Source: Aeromicrobium sp. (GTDB lineage: Bacteria > Actinomycetota > Actinomycetes > Propionibacteriales > Nocardioidaceae). Taken from it: DNA of 34,268 bases. The first letter of the stretch is position 1; every line of letters begins with the position of its first letter. The translations under genes and the position numbers were made by a program. The notes beneath the pieces are model-generated. The model had not been told where the DNA came from, made no database searches, and saw only the letters and a list, made by a program, of their open reading frames with translations. Of the stretch, positions 27,126 to 34,268 are shown one piece after another. The DNA lies in assembly GCA_014377785.1 (NCBI GenBank), contig JACMOZ010000205.1, forward strand, positions 1 through 34,268, given 5' to 3'.

Positions 27126-29666
27126 ATGCGTCGTTTCCTCACCGTCCTCGCTGTTTTCCTGTCCGTGATCCTGATCACGGGTGTAATTTTTGCGGTGGTG
27201 ACGACGCGCAAGTCCTTCCCAGACACGTCGGGAGAGGCTTCCCTCAACGGCATTCACGGCAAGGTCGACATCTTGCGCGACGACATGGGCATACCGCAGA
27301 TCTATGCCGATGATCCCGAAGACCTGTTTTTCGCCCAAGGTTTTTCGCATGCCCAGGATCGTTTTTTCGAGATGGACTTCCGCCGCCATGTCACGTCGGG
27401 CCGGCTCGCCGAACTGTTCGGCAAGAGCGCCCTCGAGACTGACAAATTCGTACGCACGCTCGGGTGGCGACGCGTGGCCGAACAGGAACTCGCTCAACTC
27501 GACAATAAAACCACCAGGCTGCTGACGGCCTATTCGCGCGGCGTCAACGCTTACATCGAGGGCAAGTCGAGCAGCAAACTTTCTCTCGAATACGCGGTCT
27601 TGTCGCTGACCGGGCCCGATTATCGGCCCGAACTGTGGCAAGCTGCCGATTCGCTGGCCTGGATCAAGGCGATGGCGTGGGATCTGCGCAGCAACATGAG
27701 CGACGAGATCACCCGCACGTTGTCGACGGCCAAACTCCCGCCGGCTCAGGTAGATGAGCTGTATCCAGCCCAGCCCAAGGCCAACAAGCCGATCGTGAGT
27801 GACGGCTCGAATGTGTATTCCGGAAAGTTCCAGAAGGACAATCCATGCGGGACTGATTTGACCCGGCTTGGCTGCGACCCGAGGGTCGGCCTCGCACGCT
27901 CTGCCGTGGCCTCCCTCAAGAGCGCCGGCCGCGCGGCCGACAATCTCCCGGCGCTCCTCGGCACCGGCGACGGCATTGGCTCCAACTCGTGGGTCGTCGA
28001 CGGCCAACATTCGACGACCGGCAAGCCCATACTGTCCAACGACCCGCACCTCGCCCCGTCGATGCCGGGCATTTGGTACGAAGTCGGCCTGCATTGCCGC
28101 ATCCTCTCCAGCGAGTGTCCCTACGACGTCGCGGGCTTCTCGTTCTCGGGTCTGCCCGGAGTCGTCGTGGGCCACAACAACTTGATCGCCTGGGGCGTCA
28201 CGACGATGTATGCGGACGTGACCGACCTCTATCTGGAGAAGATCACAGGTGAAACCTACGAATACGACGGCAAGCAGAAACCTCTGACAAAACGTACCGA
28301 GACCTTCAAGGTCGAAGGTGGCAAGACCGAGTCGATCACCGTACGCTCCACTCAGCACGGCCCGATCATCTCCGACCTGGACGCCGACCTCGCCAAAGTC
28401 GGAACGAAGGCTTTGGTTGGTGGCCTGGCCGGCAATTACGCCGTCGCGTTGCGGTGGACGGCTCTGACACCTGAACCGACGATCAAGGCGATCTTCGCCC
28501 TCGACACGGCGCAGAACTGGGAAGACTTCCGAGCGGCGGCCAAGCTGTTCACGGTGCCTTCTCAAAACCTCATCTATGCCGACAAAGAGGGCAACATCGG
28601 TTACCAGTCGCCGGGCCTCATCCCCATCCGAGGCAAGGGCGATGGCCGCTTGCCCGTACCCGGCTGGGACCCCGACTATGAATGGAAGGGCACCATCCCC
28701 TTCGATGCCTTGCCAACTGTCCTGAATCCCAAGGAGGGGTTCATCGTCACGGCCAATCAGCAAGTCGTCGGCGATCAGTATCCGCTCAACCTGGGCAAAG
28801 ACACCGCCGCCGGTTATCGCTCGCAGCGCGTCCGCACGCTGCTCGAAAAGAAATCGAAGCTCTCCGTTGCCGACATGACCCGCATCCAGCTCGACACGTA
28901 CAGCGCCAACGCCGAGCAATTGGTGCCATTGTTGCTGAAGGTTCCGTTGGAATCGGCGTACTACCGCCAAGGTCAGGACACGCTCAAGGGCTGGAATTAC
29001 GAACAGAGCGCAGAATCGGGAGCGGCCGCCTATTTCAACGCCGTATGGCGCAACATCCTCAAACTCACATTCCACGACGAGTTGCCCAAGGGGGAGTGGC
29101 CCAATGGCGGCGAACGGTGGTTCAACGTCCTCGGGACGATCATCGAGCAACCGACGACTCACTGGTGGGACAACGTGACGACTTCGAGCAGGATTGAGTC
29201 GCAGGAAGAGATTCTGGCCCAGGCGATGCGCGATGCGCGGGACGAACTGACGAGGAAGCAGTCACGCGATCCGCACAACTGGGCGTGGGGAAAGTTTCAC
29301 AAACTGACTTTGGTCAACTCCACGCTCGGGGATTCGGGCGTCGGCCTAATCAACTCCCTTTTCAATCGCGGACCGTACGAAGTCGGTGGTGGCAGTGGCC
29401 TCGTCAATGCGACCGGCTGGGATGCGACCAAGGGCTACGACGTCACGGCTGTACCGTCGATGCGAATGGTTGTCGACCTCGCCGATATGGACAAATCACG
29501 CTGGATCCAGCTGACCGGCAACTCGGGCCACGCGTTCCACCGCAACTACACCGACCAGACAAAGCTGTGGCTCAAGGGTGAGACGATGCCGTGGGCCTTC
29601 AGCAAATCGGCCATCAGGAAGTCGACGAGGGACACCATGACATTGATGCCCAGCGGCTCGAATTAG
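27126..29666 (+). CDS. Penicillin acylase family N-terminal-nucleophile hydrolase
   Basis: An 846-residue precursor. An N-terminal membrane/signal segment (about 4-26) leads into the alpha chain (DILRDDMGIPQIYADDPEDLFFAQGFSHAQDRFFEMD). The autocatalytic cleavage site and nucleophile are in GDGIG-SNSW, giving S286 as the new N-terminus of the beta chain, and SNDPHLAPSMPGIWYEV follows as in the family. The family acts on amides (penicillins, acyl-homoserine lactones, cyclic lipopeptides); the substrate here is unknown. The ATG at 27126 follows CAGAAT by 6 nt. It starts 25 nt after the CNNM pair but has its own promoter-like sequence. Confidence 0.93.
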   Translation: MRRFLTVLAVFLSVILITGVIFAVVTTRKSFPDTSGEASLNGIHGKVDILRDDMGIPQIYADDPEDLFFAQGFSHAQDRFFEMDFRRHVTSGRLAELFGKSALETDKFVRTLGWRRVAEQELAQLDNKTTRLLTAYSRGVNAYIEGKSSSKLSLEYAVLSLTGPDYRPELWQAADSLAWIKAMAWDLRSNMSDEITRTLSTAKLPPAQVDELYPAQPKANKPIVSDGSNVYSGKFQKDNPCGTDLTRLGCDPRVGLARSAVASLKSAGRAADNLPALLGTGDGIGSNSWVVDGQHSTTGKPILSNDPHLAPSMPGIWYEVGLHCRILSSECPYDVAGFSFSGLPGVVVGHNNLIAWGVTTMYADVTDLYLEKITGETYEYDGKQKPLTKRTETFKVEGGKTESITVRSTQHGPIISDLDADLAKVGTKALVGGLAGNYAVALRWTALTPEPTIKAIFALDTAQNWEDFRAAAKLFTVPSQNLIYADKEGNIGYQSPGLIPIRGKGDGRLPVPGWDPDYEWKGTIPFDALPTVLNPKEGFIVTANQQVVGDQYPLNLGKDTAAGYRSQRVRTLLEKKSKLSVADMTRIQLDTYSANAEQLVPLLLKVPLESAYYRQGQDTLKGWNYEQSAESGAAAYFNAVWRNILKLTFHDELPKGEWPNGGERWFNVLGTIIEQPTTHWWDNVTTSSRIESQEEILAQAMRDARDELTRKQSRDPHNWAWGKFHKLTLVNSTLGDSGVGLINSLFNRGPYEVGGGSGLVNATGWDATKGYDVTAVPSMRMVVDLADMDKSRWIQLTGNSGHAFHRNYTDQTKLWLKGETMPWAFSKSAIRKSTRDTMTLMPSGSN

Positions 29667-29782
29667 TCCCCGATCACCAAAGGCCGACATCATCAACCCG
29701 CGACACGCACAAATTCGGCGCGACACGCCGTGTAATACCTGTTAATTATGTGGCTGGTGTTCCCAATGGGGTTAAAGGACAC

Positions 29783-29788
29783 TACTTT
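29783..29788 (+). promoter_or_regulatory. -10 hexamer TACTTT, leaderless promoter of the NlpC/P60 gene
   Basis: TACTTT, 6 nt, ATG at 29795. The 128-nt spacer before it also has a CGCGACACGC direct repeat (about 29699 and 29721). AAAGGA at 29774 is too far away for a normal Shine-Dalgarno. Confidence 0.5.
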
Positions 29789-29794
29789 GGACTC

Positions 29795-31015
29795 ATGCGT
29801 GTCTCCCCCCTGGCGCTCCGCGTCTTCGCGTGCGCCTGCTGCCTTGCCTTGGTCGTGCTGTCCCTGATCGTCTCTCCGGTTGCTCTTGCCGCCGACAGCA
29901 ATCCGCCGACCGCGGCATCGATTCAGGTCAAGCTGGTCGAAGCCCGTCAGCAGCTGAATTCGCTGTACGACCAGGCCTCGGCAGCATCGGAACGGCTCAA
30001 CGGTGCCGTGTACGAAGCGCAGCTCGCCAAGGTCGAAGTCACCCGCAACGCAAAGGCCGTGGCGGTGGCGGAAAAGAACCTGGGACGTGAGCGGGTTTCG
30101 GTTGCCGAACTCACAGTGCAGGACCTCCAATCGGGCACGGGCCTGTCGAACCTCGGGGCCTTGTTCGACAGTGCCGGACCGGGGCAGTTGCTCGACCGCT
30201 CGACGACATACTCGAGCACGCAGGAGGCAATGGCGGCACGCATCGACAGATTCACCGCGAGCACAGTGGTCTATAACTCCGCCGCTCACCGGGCAGCGAC
30301 CGCCGCGAAGAAACAAGGGCGGGCACTCGCCAATCAGGTCAAGGCCAGGACCGCCATCGACAGTGCGATCGCCCGGGCCGAATCTGCGGTCAAGGCGGCC
30401 ACGACAGAACGCGTGGTCCTCCTTCATCAACTTGCCAACGTGCAGGGCATCCCGCTCGCCGACGTCACCAGTCGGCAAGACAAGATCGATCGCACACTGG
30501 ACGCGCAACCGGGCACTCCGGTCGCGCACGATCGCGTCGTCTCCGACCCGGGCAACTCGCCGAGCGCTCCAAGCCCTGATCCGAAGCCGAGCGATCCGCC
30601 GACCACAGCCGCCCCGAAGCCGCCTGTGATCAATGCGCCGCCGGCCTCCTCGAGCAAAGTCGAAACGGCGATCGCCTTTGCCAGGGCCCAGCTCGGCGAT
30701 CCCTACGAATGGGGTGCCAGCGGCCCGAACTCCTGGGACTGTTCGGGACTGACCATGAAGGCCTGGGCGGCGGCCGGCGTCAGCATTCCGCACTATGCTG
30801 GAGCGCAATACACCTCGACCAAGGCCGTGCCAGTGAACGACATTCAGCGCGGGGATTTGCTGTTCTGGAGCGACGGCAGTGTGGCGTCGATCTATCACGA
30901 TGCGCTGTATCTCGGCGGTGGGCAGATGATTCAGGCGCCCCGCACGGGCCGCAATGTCGAGATCGTCCCGCTCAGTTACTGGATCAAGCCCGACCTCGCC
31001 TCCCGACCGGGCTAA
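29795..31015 (+). CDS. Secreted NlpC/P60 peptidoglycan endopeptidase with N-terminal coiled coil
   Basis: A 406-residue exported cell-wall hydrolase (RipA/PcsB-like layout). Signal peptide to about residue 32 (PVALA cleavage), a long Ala/Gln/Arg-rich helical region (about 35-235, likely coiled coil, regulatory), a Pro/Ser-rich linker (about 250-290) and the NlpC/P60 domain (295-406). The catalytic cysteine is C316 in SWDCSGLT and the histidine is H368 in IYHDALYLGGG. Such enzymes cut the D-Glu/meso-DAP type peptide bond during cell separation. The start ATG 29795 is supported by TACTTT 6 nt upstream and by the signal peptide beginning right there; an upstream extension to 29591 is not plausible. 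Confidence 0.92.
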   Translation: MRVSPLALRVFACACCLALVVLSLIVSPVALAADSNPPTAASIQVKLVEARQQLNSLYDQASAASERLNGAVYEAQLAKVEVTRNAKAVAVAEKNLGRERVSVAELTVQDLQSGTGLSNLGALFDSAGPGQLLDRSTTYSSTQEAMAARIDRFTASTVVYNSAAHRAATAAKKQGRALANQVKARTAIDSAIARAESAVKAATTERVVLLHQLANVQGIPLADVTSRQDKIDRTLDAQPGTPVAHDRVVSDPGNSPSAPSPDPKPSDPPTTAAPKPPVINAPPASSSKVETAIAFARAQLGDPYEWGASGPNSWDCSGLTMKAWAAAGVSIPHYAGAQYTSTKAVPVNDIQRGDLLFWSDGSVASIYHDALYLGGGQMIQAPRTGRNVEIVPLSYWIKPDLASRPG

Positions 31016-31026
31016 GAGTCCCTTTA

Positions 31027-31043
31027 CCTCATAAGAGATGAGG
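31027..31043. terminator. Short hairpin CCTCAT-AAGAG-ATGAGG at a convergent junction
   Basis: Perfect 6-bp stem with 5-nt loop between the NlpC/P60 stop and the cyclo-ligase stop. CTATGACGT at 31061 repeats part of the palindrome word at 14808, with an 8-nt insertion before TTAG. Confidence 0.5.
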
Positions 31044-31077
31044 GTCCTGAGCCCCTGTTCCTATGACGTAACAACGG

Positions 31078-31638
31078 TTAGGGAACCCGGAAGACTCCGG
31101 TCGGGGTCACGACCATGTTCATCGGGACATCGTGAACTTCGTGGGGGAGCGCGTCGGTGATTTCACCGGCAAACAGCAGCGCGCACAGCGGCGCCTTCGC
31201 AGTTGCCAGAGCCCGGTCGTAGTAGCCCGCGCCGCGGCCCAGACGGTTGCCGTCGACGTCGACGGCCAGCGCAGGCACGAGGACGAAATCCGCCGCTGCC
31301 AATGCTGTCGGGCCCAATCGTTCTCCTTCGGGTTCGGCCATACCGAGCGCCGTCGTGTGGCGAGGAGCGTCGGGTGAATAGTCAACCCAGTCAAGCTCGC
31401 CGCCCTCGAGACTGATGGGCACAATCACCTCGATGCCGCGGTCGAGGAGCCCGGAGATCGTCGGTGCGGTGCCGGGTTCGGAGGTCATCGATACATACGC
31501 GGCGATCCGAGAGGCACGGGCGACGATCGGTTGCGCGAGTATGTGGGCGGCGATGGCAACGGCTGCCTGTTGACGGTCATCGGCCGAAATGGCCCGGCGT
31601 CGCACGGCTGCCTCGAGACGCAGTTCCTGTTTGCCCAT
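31078..31638 (-). CDS. 5-formyltetrahydrofolate cyclo-ligase
   Basis: A 186-residue ATP-dependent enzyme converting 5-formyl-THF to 5,10-methenyl-THF. The C-terminal signature LGRGAGYYDRAL is intact, and the N-terminal KQELRLEAAVRRRA and AAYVSMTSEPGT (substrate pocket) are recognisable. The ATG at 31638 has TAGCGT 7 nt upstream; an in-frame TTG at 31644 is a poorer start. It is divergent from the UGPase gene with 24 nt between starts. The same gene neighbours galU and moeA in Mycobacterium tuberculosis (Rv0992c-Rv0994, from memory). Confidence 0.92.
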   Translation of the reverse strand: MGKQELRLEAAVRRRAISADDRQQAAVAIAAHILAQPIVARASRIAAYVSMTSEPGTAPTISGLLDRGIEVIVPISLEGGELDWVDYSPDAPRHTTALGMAEPEGERLGPTALAAADFVLVPALAVDVDGNRLGRGAGYYDRALATAKAPLCALLFAGEITDALPHEVHDVPMNMVVTPTGVFRVP

Positions 31639-31645
31639 GGCCAAG

Positions 31646-31655
31646 ACGCTAACGT
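31646..31655. promoter_or_regulatory. Overlapping divergent -10 elements (cyclo-ligase / UGPase)
   Basis: ACGCTAACGT holds TAGCGT on the minus strand (31651-31646), 7 nt before the ATG at 31638, and TAACGT on the plus strand (31650-31655), 7 nt before the ATG at 31663. The two hexamers share 2 bp, so RNA polymerase cannot hold both at once. Confidence 0.55.
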
Positions 31656-31662
31656 ATGGATC

Positions 31663-33045
31663 ATGAGCTCAGAAGGGTTGGCGGCAGCCCGACAGAAGAT
31701 GGCAGACGGCGGCGTTCCCCAGTTGGCGATCGACGTCTTCGCGCACTACTATGGTCAGCTGGAATCCGGCGGTGCGGGCACGATTCACGAAGCCGACATC
31801 GAACCGCTGACCGACATCGGCCATGCCGGGACGCTGAGCGCGAGCGAGGAAGACAAGCGCGCTGCGGCCGGCGTCACGGCGGTCATCAAACTCAACGGCG
31901 GCCTCGGCACGACGATGGGGATGAGCCAGGCGAAAACCCTTCTCGAAGTCCGCCCCGGCATGACCTTTCTCGACGTCATTGTCGGCCAGGTCCGCCAGGT
32001 GCGCCGGCAGTATGACGTCCCCCTGCCGGTGTTGTTCATGAACAGTTTCCGCACACAGGACGACACTCTCGCGGCGCTGGCCGGCTATCCCGATCTGGCC
32101 GTTCCCGGCCTGCCGCTCGACTTTCTGCAGAACCGTGAACCCAAACTCCGGGTTGACACGCTTGCTCCGGTTGAATGGCCGGCCAATCCCACCCTCGAAT
32201 GGTGTCCGCCCGGCCATGGCGACCTCTACACAGCGCTGGCCGTCTCGGGGGTCCTCGACCGACTCCTCGCGCTGGGTTTCGAATACGCCAGCGTCTCCAA
32301 TGCGGACAACCTGGGCGCCGCTCCCGATCCAGCGATGATGGCCTGGTTTGCCGCGTCCGGAGCTCCCTATGCGGCCGAAGTTTGTCGCCGCACCCCTGCC
32401 GATGTGAAGGGCGGTCACCTCGTCATACGTCGTGATGATGGCCGACTTGTTTTGCGCGAAACCGCTCAAACCGCTGCTGAGGACGCCGAAGCTGCGGCCG
32501 ATCCGATCCGCCACCGCTACTTCCATACGAACAACCTGTGGTTCGATCTTCGCGTGCTGAAGGCCGCACTTGTCGCGCGCAACGGCGTGCTGGGCCTGCC
32601 GCTGATACGCAACGAGAAGAACGTCGATCCCGCGGATCCTTCGTCGCCTCGCGTCGTCCAGATCGAGACCGCGATGGGCGCGGCGGTGGAGGTATTCGAC
32701 GGTGCGACGGCCATCGAGGTCAGCCGTTCGCGGTTCCTTCCGGTCAAGACGACCAACGATCTGCTGCTGTTGCGCTCCGATGTTTATGTCATCGAGGATG
32801 ATTTCCAGGTGCATTCGCAGGGAGCAGATCCGCCGCTGGTCCGGCTCGACGACCGTTTTTATCGCACGATTGCCGAGTTCGATGCACGTTTCCCCGAAGT
32901 CCCCTCGCTTGTCGGAGCCAGGTCATTTACCGTGCATGGCGACTGGAAATTCGGCGGCGGCGTGACCGTGACGGGCGATGTGGTGCTCGATGACACGGGC
33001 CGGCCCGCGAGCGTCGCGCCTGCAACGGCATTAGGGCAGGGTTAG
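31663..33045 (+). CDS. UTP-glucose-1-phosphate uridylyltransferase, UDPGP (eukaryote-like) family
   Basis: A 460-residue enzyme making UDP-glucose from UTP and glucose-1-phosphate for cell-wall glycans, trehalose and storage polymers. The nucleotide-binding signature KLNGGLGTTMGMSQAK is at 76-91. FMNSFRTQDDT, WCPPGHGDLYTAL, SNADNLGAAPD and the KTTNDLLLLRSDVY segment are all typical of the UDPGP family rather than the short bacterial GalU. A C-terminal beta-helix-like tail (VHGDWKFGGGVTVTGDVVL) is present. The ATG at 31663 follows TAACGT by 7 nt, so it is leaderless. It is followed after 10 nt by moeA. Confidence 0.93.
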   Translation: MSSEGLAAARQKMADGGVPQLAIDVFAHYYGQLESGGAGTIHEADIEPLTDIGHAGTLSASEEDKRAAAGVTAVIKLNGGLGTTMGMSQAKTLLEVRPGMTFLDVIVGQVRQVRRQYDVPLPVLFMNSFRTQDDTLAALAGYPDLAVPGLPLDFLQNREPKLRVDTLAPVEWPANPTLEWCPPGHGDLYTALAVSGVLDRLLALGFEYASVSNADNLGAAPDPAMMAWFAASGAPYAAEVCRRTPADVKGGHLVIRRDDGRLVLRETAQTAAEDAEAAADPIRHRYFHTNNLWFDLRVLKAALVARNGVLGLPLIRNEKNVDPADPSSPRVVQIETAMGAAVEVFDGATAIEVSRSRFLPVKTTNDLLLLRSDVYVIEDDFQVHSQGADPPLVRLDDRFYRTIAEFDARFPEVPSLVGARSFTVHGDWKFGGGVTVTGDVVLDDTGRPASVAPATALGQG

Positions 33046-33048
33046 GCT
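33043..33048 (+). promoter_or_regulatory. -10 hexamer TAGGCT, leaderless promoter of moeA
   Basis: TAGGCT, 7 nt, ATG at 33056. It overlaps the last codons of the UGPase gene, so moeA may be transcribed both alone and from upstream. Confidence 0.5.
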
Positions 33049-33055
33049 GAAGCCC

Positions 33056-34268
33056 ATGCCCTCGGATTCCTACGACCCCGGCGCAGAGCAACGCATGCTG
33101 CCGCTCGATCCCGCAGGCGATGCGGAATTGACCGAACCCGTCGACGCCGGCGCCGTCGCGAGCTATGGGCAGCCTCCCGAAGGCGAGCCAACCAAGGTGT
33201 CGCGCGAGCAGCCCCGACAAGAGCCGGAACCCGAGTCCACCCGCGGCCCCGAACGCACAGCCGAGCCCGAACCGCAGCGCCGGGTTCCGACCGCGGCACG
33301 GCCACGCCCTGAAAGCATCCCGGCGGGAATGCTCACCGTCGAGCAACACCTCGAAACGATTTTGCGCGGCGTCGGTCCGCTTGAGCCCTATGACCAGCCG
33401 ATCGTCGAATCGCTGGGACTTCCGATCCACGAGGACTTCATCAGCCAGCACGATCTGCCGCGTTTCGACAACTCGGCGATGGACGGTTATGCCGTGCGGG
33501 CCCAGGACGTAACCGATGCGAGCCGCAACAACCCGGTGACGCTGCCCGTTGTCGGTGAAATTGCCGCCGGTTCGGCAAGACCCTTCGCCATCAGTGCGGG
33601 CACGGCCGTCAAAATCATGACGGGTGCGCCGATTCCGCGTGGCGCCGATGCGGTCATACCTCTCGAAGCCACTGACCAGGGCAATGCCCGCGTCGTGATC
33701 TACAAGGGCGCGCCCGTCGGCGCGTGCATCCGCCCGCGAGCCACTGATGTGAAGACCGGTGATTTGATGCTCCCGGCTGGGACGGTCCTTGGTCCGCGCG
33801 AAGTCGGTCTCCTTGCTTCCTTGGGCGCGGGACGGGTCAGGTCGCGGCCACGTCCGCGCGTCGTGATCATCTCGACCGGCACTGAATTGCGTGAGCCCGG
33901 CGGCCACCTCGAATACGACTCGATTTTCGACGGCAACAGTTTCATGCTTGCCGCAGCGGTTCGCAGTGTCGGAGCGATCGCCTATCGGGTGGGTGCCGTC
34001 GACGACAGTCCCAAGGCTTTCAGACGCATGCTGTCCGATCAACTGGTTCGTGCCGACCTCGTCGTCACCAGCGGGGGCATCAGCAAGGGCGACCATGACG
34101 TCGTCAAGGAGGCTTTGGCGCCGCTTGGGACGGTGAAGTTCAGCGAAGTGGCGATGCAGCCGGGCAAACCTCAGGGTTTCGGCACGGTCTTCGACGAGCA
34201 GACGCCGATCATCACGCTTCCGGGCAATGCCGTCTCGGCCTACGTCTCTTTCGAAGTCTTTGTGATGC
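33056..34268 (+). CDS. moeA: Molybdopterin molybdotransferase, 3' truncated by window end
   Basis: Inserts molybdate into adenylylated molybdopterin to complete molybdenum cofactor. 404 codons are visible. The MoeA core begins at about residue 92 (MLTVEQHLETIL), with DNSAMDGYAV, GEIAAGS and IMTGAPIPRGADAVIP in the early domains, STGTEL opening the MoCF-binding domain, and VTSGGISKGDHDVV plus QPGKPQGFG and LPGNAVSAYVSFEVF near the end. Unusually, a 91-residue acidic, Pro/Glu/Arg-rich extension precedes the core. Its start ATG 33056 is supported by TAGGCT 7 nt upstream; an internal ATG at 33329 would give a core-only protein. C-terminal domain IV is missing from the window. Confidence 0.93.
   Translation, partial: MPSDSYDPGAEQRMLPLDPAGDAELTEPVDAGAVASYGQPPEGEPTKVSREQPRQEPEPESTRGPERTAEPEPQRRVPTAARPRPESIPAGMLTVEQHLETILRGVGPLEPYDQPIVESLGLPIHEDFISQHDLPRFDNSAMDGYAVRAQDVTDASRNNPVTLPVVGEIAAGSARPFAISAGTAVKIMTGAPIPRGADAVIPLEATDQGNARVVIYKGAPVGACIRPRATDVKTGDLMLPAGTVLGPREVGLLASLGAGRVRSRPRPRVVIISTGTELREPGGHLEYDSIFDGNSFMLAAAVRSVGAIAYRVGAVDDSPKAFRRMLSDQLVRADLVVTSGGISKGDHDVVKEALAPLGTVKFSEVAMQPGKPQGFGTVFDEQTPIITLPGNAVSAYVSFEVFVM

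Noticed and set aside
27075-29162. A 695-codon open frame antisense to the penicillin acylase gene
   Set aside because: Arg/Gly/Val-rich shadow with no recognisable domain; the sense strand is a complete Ntn hydrolase.
29667-29794. c-di-AMP (ydaO) riboswitch before the NlpC/P60 gene, as in some actinobacteria
   Set aside because: The spacer is 128 nt, lacks the expected conserved blocks as far as I can tell, and the likely TSS is at the start codon.
33031-33052. TTAGGGCAGGGTTAGGCTGA before moeA as an IdeR iron box
   Set aside because: Only one half resembles the TTAGGTTAGSCTAACCTAA palindrome; the other half does not match, and the TAGGCT part is better explained as a -10.

Overview
The window is GC-rich actinobacterial chromosome. 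The pointers are a heterodimeric cobalamin-dependent methylmalonyl-CoA mutase operon (mutA-mutB-meaB), a DtxR/IdeR-type iron regulator, mycobacterial-type SerC, a PGPGW-family membrane protein, an FmdB zinc-ribbon/SAF/MscL cluster, and widespread signs of leaderless transcription. A Propionibacteriales-like organism fits best, but this is inference from gene content. Position 1 looks like a contig end: the first ~126 bases are a degraded, in-register inverted copy of the next ~126.

Layout. 1-1200: purine permease C-terminus and gamma-carbonic anhydrase. 1262-2368 (-): serC. 2524-7552 (+): mutA-mutB-meaB, overlapping stop to start, the propionate/methylmalonyl-CoA to succinyl-CoA module. 7804-8556: secreted lipase. 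8632-10632 (-): aldo/keto reductase and citrate synthase. 10671-11312: pdxH. 11556-14002 (-): small membrane protein, hotdog-like protein and a photolyase gene with two in-frame stops. 14060-14749: IdeR-type regulator. 14823-16930 (-): cyclopropane-fatty-acyl-phospholipid synthase with a DUF1295 membrane enzyme. 17000-17443: PGPGW protein. 17480-19244: decay zone holding a PLP-enzyme remnant and a subtilase pseudogene. 19304-20647: disulfide-reductase-like flavoprotein. 20883-20955 (-): tRNA-Arg(CCT). 21026-23051: HAD phosphatase, SDR epimerase and a small acidic protein. 23149-24574 (-): mscL, SAF protein, FmdB. 24678-31015 (+): two CNNM/CBS proteins, penicillin-acylase-family hydrolase, secreted NlpC/P60 peptidase. 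31078-31638 (-): 5-formyl-THF cyclo-ligase. 31663 to end (+): UDPGP-type UGPase and moeA, which runs off the window.

Two window-wide patterns stand out. First, 19 of about 25 genes that begin a transcription unit have an xAnnnT hexamer exactly 6 or 7 bases before the start codon and no obvious Shine-Dalgarno, the signature of leaderless mRNAs; this also helps choose several starts. Second, convergent gene junctions carry palindromes or short tandem words. One family, core GGCGGTGA...CACCAC, occurs in groups of three in at least two, probably three, intergenic regions.

I found no CRISPR array, prophage, insertion sequence, defence island or clear new multi-gene system. The most unusual material is the gene decay (phr, subtilase, PLP enzyme), the repeat family, the leaderless promoters and the tRNA-end duplication.
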